Origin: CAZAGD01 sp049699975
Lineage (GTDB): Bacteria > Desulfobacterota > SM23-61
Assembly: GCA_049699975.1 (NCBI GenBank)
Contig: JBNAWB010000139.1
Coordinates: 1-9,498, forward strand
Reading direction: 5' to 3'
Length of the DNA: 9,498 bases
The notes beneath the pieces were generated by a model that was not told the DNA's origin, searched no databases, and saw only the letters and a program-made list of their open reading frames with translations. Position numbers and translations under genes: made by a program. Of this stretch, positions 5,570 to 9,498 are shown piece by piece; the first letter of the stretch is position 1; each line of letters opens with the position of its first letter.

Positions 5570-6060
5570 TCTTTTTTCAGCTCCTTCTTCTCCAGTCCAA
5601 AAGCTTTATGGAGGACCCGCACGGCCAATTCCCCATATTTTGCCTCCACTACGCAGGAAATTTTTATCTCCGAAGTGCTAATCATCATAATATTTATGTT
5701 TTCTTTGGCCAAAGCCGCAAACATCTTGGCCGCCACTCCCGGATGATTAACCATACCCGCTCCCACAATTGATACTTTGGCAATATTCTCATCGGCTAAT
5801 ACTTCCTGGGCTTTGATTTCCTCCGCCGTCTTCTTCACGAGTTTTAAGGTTTTCTTAAAATCCGGTTTGGGCACTGTAAAAGTTAAATCAGTATACCCAT
5901 CAGCGCTACTATTCTGAATAATCATATCGACGACGATATTAGCCTCCGCGATAGGGGTAAAGATGCGGGCGGCAATCCCTGGCTTATCAGGCACGCGCAC
6001 TATGGTTAGGCGCGCTTCATTCTTATTATAAGTAACACCGGATACCAAAACTTTTTCCAT
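5566..6060 (-). CDS. lysC: Probable in-frame internal product of lysC: aspartokinase beta (ACT-domain) subunit
   Basis: Codon 247 of lysC is an ATG (start MEKVLVSGV) preceded by AAGGAGGT with a 7-nt gap, as good a ribosome-binding site as any in the window. Initiation here would give a 164-residue protein made only of the two ACT domains. Bacillus subtilis aspartokinase II and Corynebacterium LysC are known to make exactly such a beta subunit (about 160-170 residues) from an in-phase internal start, forming an alpha2beta2 enzyme with feedback control. The location at the kinase/ACT boundary and the predicted length match that precedent. Expression here is inferred from sequence. The same bases also encode Lys-Glu-Val in the alpha chain, so chance cannot be fully excluded. 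Confidence 0.65.
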   Translation of the reverse strand: MEKVLVSGVTYNKNEARLTIVRVPDKPGIAARIFTPIAEANIVVDMIIQNSSADGYTDLTFTVPKPDFKKTLKLVKKTAEEIKAQEVLADENIAKVSIVGAGMVNHPGVAAKMFAALAKENINIMMISTSEIKISCVVEAKYGELAVRVLHKAFGLEKKELKKE

Positions 6061-6798
6061 TCTTTCTACCTCCTTGGTTACTATAGTCCCGGGCTTATCC
6101 GAGAAAGAAGAACGCACATGGATAGGTACATTATATTTCTTAGCTAACTCTACCGAGCGAATCTGCAAAACCTTCGCTCCCAGGGAAGCCATTTCCATCA
6201 TTTCGTCATAAGTAATTTGGGCCAATTTCTGGGCTTCCGGGCAAATATTTGGATCGGTGGTATACACCCCATCTACATCCGTATATATTTCACACATATC
6301 AGCTTTGAGGGCCGCAGCAATGGCCACTCCCGTAGTATCTGAACCACCTCGTCCTAAAGTGGTAATGTTCCCTTCATGGTCCACCCCCTGGAAGCCAGCT
6401 ACTACGGGAACTCGCCCTTCTTTCAATTCCTTTAGCAACCGCTGCACCTCTACTTTTTGGATCCGGGCCTTACCGAAAGCATTATCAGTTAAAATTCTTA
6501 TCTGACTGCCTAAAAAAGATTTCGCGGGTACGCCTAAAGAATTTAGAGTGAGGGCTAAGAGAGCAACACTCACTTGTTCTCCGGTCGAGATAAGATTATC
6601 CACTTCGCGTAAATCCGGATGTTCCCCTGTTTGGGCTGCTAACTGGAGTAAACGATCAGTCTCCCCCGCCATGGCCGAAACGACCACCACTACCTCATTC
6701 CCTTCCTGGCGAGTTTTGGCTACCCGTCGGGCCACGTTGCGTATCCGATTTAAATCGGCCACCGAAGTCCCGCCATATTTCTGCACTATTAAAGCCAC
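5566..6798 (-). CDS. lysC: Aspartate kinase (aspartokinase), alpha subunit
   Basis: The 410-residue protein phosphorylates aspartate with ATP to aspartyl phosphate, the first committed step to lysine, threonine, methionine and diaminopimelate. The kinase domain shows KYGGTS (7-12), STGE (71-74), GRGGSDTT (149-156) and YTDVDGVYTTDP (172-183). Two ACT domains follow: RVPDKPGIAARIF (268-280) opens the first, and HPGVAAKMF plus ISTSEIKISC (373-382) marks the second, where lysine or threonine inhibits in homologues. Length matches the 400-residue monofunctional LysC type. The start is GTG, one base after the tsaE stop, with GGGGAG 7 nt upstream lying in the tsaE end. No L-box riboswitch was seen. 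The reading frame contains a strong internal start (separate entry), so two products are likely. Confidence 0.95.
   Translation of the reverse strand: MALIVQKYGGTSVADLNRIRNVARRVAKTRQEGNEVVVVVSAMAGETDRLLQLAAQTGEHPDLREVDNLISTGEQVSVALLALTLNSLGVPAKSFLGSQIRILTDNAFGKARIQKVEVQRLLKELKEGRVPVVAGFQGVDHEGNITTLGRGGSDTTGVAIAAALKADMCEIYTDVDGVYTTDPNICPEAQKLAQITYDEMMEMASLGAKVLQIRSVELAKKYNVPIHVRSSFSDKPGTIVTKEVERMEKVLVSGVTYNKNEARLTIVRVPDKPGIAARIFTPIAEANIVVDMIIQNSSADGYTDLTFTVPKPDFKKTLKLVKKTAEEIKAQEVLADENIAKVSIVGAGMVNHPGVAAKMFAALAKENINIMMISTSEIKISCVVEAKYGELAVRVLHKAFGLEKKELKKE
6068..6075 (-). promoter_or_regulatory. Internal Shine-Dalgarno within lysC
   Basis: Minus-strand AAGGAGGT, then AGAAAGA, then ATG at 6060. 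Complementarity to the 16S rRNA tail is essentially full and the spacing is near optimal. It decides the start of the predicted beta subunit. Confidence 0.65.
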
Positions 6799-6799
6799 T

Positions 6800-7315
6800 T
6801 CACTTCTCCCCTTTCCATTTTTTCTTTAAAAAATTGATTATTCTTCCTCCTTGTTCCCCCTGCCCCACAAAAGTTAACTCCCTGGCGTCTTGATCTAACC
6901 ATTGAAAATGAACTTCCACAAACTCTGGAGGCAAAAAGGGAATAATTTTTTCCGCCCATTCTATCAAAGTTATTCCTTCCGAAAAAGCAAATTCTTCCCA
7001 CCCCAAATCGCTTAATTCCCTTTCATCTTCCAGGCGGTAAAGATCTAAATGATAAACAGGGAGGCGGGCTTGGTACTGGTTAACTAACACAAAGGAGGGG
7101 CTTGTTACTTCGTCATCATCCCTTCCCCCCAACCCCTGAACCACTCCTTTGGTGAAGGTAGTTTTACCCGTTCCCAAATCGCCCATAAGCGCAATTATGC
7201 TTCCTGCTTCTAATACTTCTCCCAATGCTCTTCCAAGCTGTATTGTCTCTTCCGGGCTTCGGGACCGCCATTGAAAGATGACTTTTAAATCTGCCCCTGT
7301 CTCTAATTTACTAAT
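6800..7315 (-). CDS. tsaE: tRNA t6A biosynthesis ATPase TsaE
   Basis: The protein is the small P-loop ATPase that works with TsaB and TsaD to make threonylcarbamoyladenosine at position 37 of ANN-decoding tRNAs. From the start proposed here it is 171 residues: SPEETIQLGRALG (20-32), Walker A GDLGTGKTT (45-53), TSPSF (71-75), HLDLYR (89-94) and EW (119-120). No ATG, GTG or TTG exists upstream of a TTG at codon 31, which would cut away the conserved SPEET/LG helix. A stop lies three bases upstream of codon 1, and codon 1 is ATT, placed 5 nt after a perfect GGAGGT and overlapping the nnr stop by one base (ATTAG). I therefore take AUU as the start; the TTG start (141 residues, 6800-7225) is the fallback. 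lysC begins one base after its stop. Confidence 0.85.
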   Translation of the reverse strand: MSKLETGADLKVIFQWRSRSPEETIQLGRALGEVLEAGSIIALMGDLGTGKTTFTKGVVQGLGGRDDDEVTSPSFVLVNQYQARLPVYHLDLYRLEDERELSDLGWEEFAFSEGITLIEWAEKIIPFLPPEFVEVHFQWLDQDARELTFVGQGEQGGRIINFLKKKWKGEK

Positions 7316-8915
7316 AGATTACCTCCAGCCCCAAGGGAAAAGAAAAATCATCAATCTGCGGCTTTTGGGTAGCAAGCGCCTTTAAAATTTTGGGTGTTTC
7401 TAAAATTAAATCTGTGGCTGCTAAACCTCTTTCTCCTTTTTTATAAGCTACATAATCACCTGCTAAACCATGCAGGAAAACGCCTAATTTCGCTGCTTCC
7501 AGAGCAGGTAGTCCCTGAGCTAAGAAACCACCAATTATCCCGGTCAGGACATCCCCCATCCCCCCCGAGGCCATGCCCGGGTTACCCGTGGGGTTAATAA
7601 ATACCTCTCCCTCCGGGCTGGCGATGAGGGAGCGGGCCCCTTTTAAGATCAAGATCACCTTATTCTCCTCGGCAAACCTCCGGGCTACTTCGATCCGGTT
7701 TTGCTGAATCTCGGGGATGCTCATCCCTAAAAGGCGCGCCATCTCTCCTGGATGGGGAGTTAGGATAATTGGCGCCCGGCTTCTTTTCAATAACTCAGTC
7801 TTCCCAGTTATGGCGCTTAATCCGTCAGCGTCAATGATGGCCGGCAAAAGGTTTTCCCGTAAAATCTTCTGTACCAAGCGGGTTGTTTGGGGATGCAAAG
7901 AAAGGCCTGGTCCTAAGGCGATGGCGGTCTTTCTATACATTAGCTCCCGAATACGGTTTAGGGCGTTAAGGGAAAGAGTTTTTTCTTTGGTCTCGGGAAG
8001 AGGCTCGGTCATCGCTTCGGTTAACTTTACTTCCAAAATAGGGTTCAAGCTATCAGGAATGCCTAAAGTGACTAAGCCGGCCCCTACTCTTACGGCGGCT
8101 TCGCAAACCATAGCGGCTGCCCCAGTTTTACCAGGCGAACCGGCCAGGACAAAGAGGTGGCCAAAATCCCCTTTATGCGTATTGGGTGGTCGAGGAGGAA
8201 GAAGACGGGCAAATTCCCTTGCTTCGAGTATATAATCTTTAATATTTTCCTGTTGGACGGCCGCTTCCGGGATGGAAATATCAGCTATTAGGAGATGGCC
8301 GCAATACTGCGCTCCAGGGTAAATGAAGAGCCCGCGCTTGGGTAACCCAAAAGTTACAGTTAAAGTAGCCTTCACACAAATTCCCCAAATTTGCCCCGTA
8401 TCAGCATCGACTCCCGAAGGCAAGTCTATAGCTACCGTTGGCCGCTGGAGGGAGTTCAAAAAATCAATAACGTCGAAGGCTAACCCTTTTATCGGCCCTT
8501 TTAGACCCGTACCGAAAATACCATCGATAAAAAGATCGTGGTGAGCAATCTGCTTCTTAAGATTGGCCAAATCTTCGGGATTAATTATGGGAAAAATTTC
8601 CCCTCCCATTTTCGTGAGAATTTCTAAATTGGTGGCGGCTTCATCTCTTAATTCAGATTTCTCGCCTAAAAGATATACCCGATATAATACTTTTTTATTA
8701 TGCAAATAGCGGGCTACGGCCAAAGCATCTCCACCGTTGTTACCCCGTCCGGCAAAGATAGCCACCCGGCGTTTGGGCAAATCAGGGAAATAACGTTGCA
8801 GGGCATTGATTATCGAACGAGCAGCATTTTCCATAAGCACCATGCCCGGAATGCCAAAATCCTCTATGGCCCGGCGATCTAAACGCTTCATGATTTCTGC
8901 GGTGACTATCTTCAT
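7311..8915 (-). CDS. nnr: Bifunctional NAD(P)HX repair enzyme (epimerase plus ADP-dependent dehydratase)
   Basis: The 534-residue protein repairs hydrated, inactive NADH and NADPH in the cytoplasm. The N-terminal YjeF_N/NnrE epimerase domain (about 1-220) interconverts R and S hydrates: GIPGMVLMENA (21-31), GRGNNGGD (56-63), DGIFGTGL (131-138) and IDLPSGVDADTG (163-174). The C-terminal ribokinase-like NnrD domain (about 230-515) dehydrates the S form using ADP or ATP: HKGDFG (247-252), AGSPGKTGAA (258-267), GPGL (335-338), DADGL (362-366), TPHPGE (386-391), KGA (425-427) and GNPGMASGGMGDVLTG (444-459). Both domains look intact and the length is typical. The ATG has GAGGT 5 nt upstream. It follows acpS by 44 nt, and its last codons hold the ribosome-binding site for tsaE. 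Confidence 0.96.
   Translation of the reverse strand: MKIVTAEIMKRLDRRAIEDFGIPGMVLMENAARSIINALQRYFPDLPKRRVAIFAGRGNNGGDALAVARYLHNKKVLYRVYLLGEKSELRDEAATNLEILTKMGGEIFPIINPEDLANLKKQIAHHDLFIDGIFGTGLKGPIKGLAFDVIDFLNSLQRPTVAIDLPSGVDADTGQIWGICVKATLTVTFGLPKRGLFIYPGAQYCGHLLIADISIPEAAVQQENIKDYILEAREFARLLPPRPPNTHKGDFGHLFVLAGSPGKTGAAAMVCEAAVRVGAGLVTLGIPDSLNPILEVKLTEAMTEPLPETKEKTLSLNALNRIRELMYRKTAIALGPGLSLHPQTTRLVQKILRENLLPAIIDADGLSAITGKTELLKRSRAPIILTPHPGEMARLLGMSIPEIQQNRIEVARRFAEENKVILILKGARSLIASPEGEVFINPTGNPGMASGGMGDVLTGIIGGFLAQGLPALEAAKLGVFLHGLAGDYVAYKKGERGLAATDLILETPKILKALATQKPQIDDFSFPLGLEVIY
7321..7326 (-). promoter_or_regulatory. Shine-Dalgarno that decides the AUU start of tsaE
   Basis: Minus-strand GGAGGT lies in the last codons of nnr, 5 nt before ATT at 7315. 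No ATG, GTG or TTG in any frame lies within a suitable distance, so the strong site would be unexplained unless the ATT is used. Confidence 0.6.
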
Positions 8916-8959
8916 TGCTTACCTCTTCCCTTTATTTTTAAATTTTCTCTTCCTGCTGG

Positions 8960-9337
8960 TCATTTTTCCAAAACGACCAAGGCACTACTATAATCTTGAT
9001 CATGCGTGAGGCTGACCAAAATAGCTTTGATCCCTTCTTTTTGGCAAATCTCTTGCGCTCGGCCCGAAATCTTTAACATTGGCTTTCCTAACGGCCCGCG
9101 CTCCACTTCTATTTCGCGCCAATGAACTCCGCGGCGCATACCTACCCCTAAGGCTTTGACGAAAGCCTCTTTGGCCGCAAACCGCGCCGCATAATTGGCG
9201 GCAGCATTCCGTTTTTTCTGGCAATAGCTCACTTCGCCAGAGGTGAAAACTTTGTTTCTAAACCTTTCTCCCCAGCGCTGCAGAGCTTCTTCTATCCTTC
9301 TAATTTGGACTATATCAATCCCGACGCCGTAGATCAT
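8960..9337 (-). CDS. acpS: Holo-[acyl-carrier-protein] synthase
   Basis: The 125-residue protein transfers 4'-phosphopantetheine from coenzyme A to the serine of apo-ACP, activating fatty acid synthesis; AcpS enzymes are cytoplasmic trimers. Hallmarks are GVGIDIV (4-10) with Mg ligand D8, RFAAKEAFVKALG (52-64) with E57 and the CoA-binding lysine, GKPML (84-88) and VSLTHD (108-113). Length is typical of the short AcpS class. I take ATG at 9337 rather than the TTG just before it; a weak AGGG lies 7 nt upstream of the ATG. It is the first gene of the minus-strand operon, 44 nt before nnr, with a candidate -10 box at 9406-9411. Confidence 0.95.
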   Translation of the reverse strand: MIYGVGIDIVQIRRIEEALQRWGERFRNKVFTSGEVSYCQKKRNAAANYAARFAAKEAFVKALGVGMRRGVHWREIEVERGPLGKPMLKISGRAQEICQKEGIKAILVSLTHDQDYSSALVVLEK

Positions 9338-9405
9338 CAAAAAACCCTAAATCCCTTTCCTTAGGCCAAATAATTGCAAACTCTTTAAATTATTAATGAG
9401 AGCAA

Positions 9406-9411
9406 ATTATA
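9406..9411 (-). promoter_or_regulatory. Candidate -10 box for the acpS-to-comEA-like operon
   Basis: A perfect minus-strand TATAAT about 70 nt before the acpS ATG, in AT-rich DNA, would give a leader of about 60 nt. No good -35 hexamer lies 16-18 nt upstream (best is weak), because that position approaches the repeat starting at 9432. It is the best candidate for the operon promoter in view. Confidence 0.4.
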
Positions 9412-9431
9412 TTTTACATAATAAATCATGA

Positions 9432-9498
9432 GTCATTGCGAGAACCCCGCACTTGATGCGGGGGACGAAGCAATCTCAAAGCGAGATGGCCACGCCCT
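9432..9498. repeat. Dispersed-type intergenic repeat, cut by the window end
   Basis: It begins GTCATTGCGAG, contains a 7-bp stem hairpin CCCCGCA/TGCGGGG (9445-9463), continues GACGAAGCAATCTC and ends in TGGCCACGCC at the window edge. GTCATTGCGAG ... GAAGCAATCTC is the familiar start of a palindromic intergenic repeat seen in many genomes (from memory). The TGGCCACGC near its end also occurs in the left repeat core (about 136-144), suggesting a related family. The expected closing CTCGCAATGAC would lie beyond the window. Confidence 0.6.

Noticed and set aside
5900..6900. Lysine riboswitch or other leader ahead of lysC
   Set aside because: The gene before lysC ends one base from its start, leaving no leader, and no L-box-like conserved structure was recognised upstream of the operon.
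6789..7001. Minus-strand open frame of 70 codons overlapping tsaE
   Set aside because: It is an alternative frame inside the intact tsaE gene, without family resemblance.
6800..7225. tsaE starting at TTG 7225
   Set aside because: This start removes the conserved SPEET/LG segment and leaves the perfect GGAGGT at 7321-7326 unused. Kept only as a fallback.
7717..8235. Plus-strand open frame of 172 codons opposite nnr
   Set aside because: It lies wholly antisense to the well-supported NnrD domain, its Arg/Ser/Pro-rich product matches no family I know, and it has no promoter or ribosome-binding site. It is a shadow of nnr codon bias.

Overview
The window reads as ordinary bacterial chromosome: moderately AT-rich, tightly packed genes, strong Shine-Dalgarno sites and consensus-like TATAAT boxes. 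No phage, plasmid, CRISPR, tRNA or rRNA signature was seen. The owner cannot be named from sequence alone. The order acpS-nnr-tsaE-lysC-cimA also occurs in some anaerobic and uncultured lineages (from memory, Geobacter-type bacteria, perhaps Omnitrophota). An aspartokinase with a probable internal start recalls Firmicutes. I leave the phylum open.

Right block (9337 down to 3450, minus strand): one operon-like run of six genes, acpS, nnr, tsaE, lysC, cimA and a membrane-anchored ComEA-like helix-hairpin-helix protein. Junctions are very tight: a 1-nt overlap nnr/tsaE, a 1-nt gap tsaE/lysC, and ATGA overlaps lysC/cimA and cimA/comEA-like. It joins housekeeping repair and modification (carrier-protein activation, NAD(P)HX repair, tRNA t6A) with entry into aspartate-family and isoleucine synthesis. 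Two translation signals stand out. tsaE appears to start at AUU behind a perfect GGAGGT. lysC carries an in-frame AAGGAGGT plus ATG that would yield a separate ACT-domain beta subunit.

Middle (3160-3396, plus strand): a small stand-alone Lrp/AsnC-type ligand-binding (RAM) protein with no DNA-binding domain. It has a good sigma-70-type promoter and a palindrome abutting the -35 box. It converges on the operon, with a hairpin between the two gene ends.

Left block (2500 down to 462, minus strand): a SIR2 deacylase, a bifunctional-nuclease-family protein and a HAD-IB phosphatase. The block is bracketed by two copies, in opposite orientation, of one repeat (1-164 and 2694-2826). The 650-nt spacer 2501-3159 is crowded with several unrelated palindromic repeats. 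Another dispersed-type repeat lies upstream of the operon at 9432-9498 and runs off the window. The most interesting features are the translation-start signals and the repeat architecture; I found no clearly new enzymatic or defence system.
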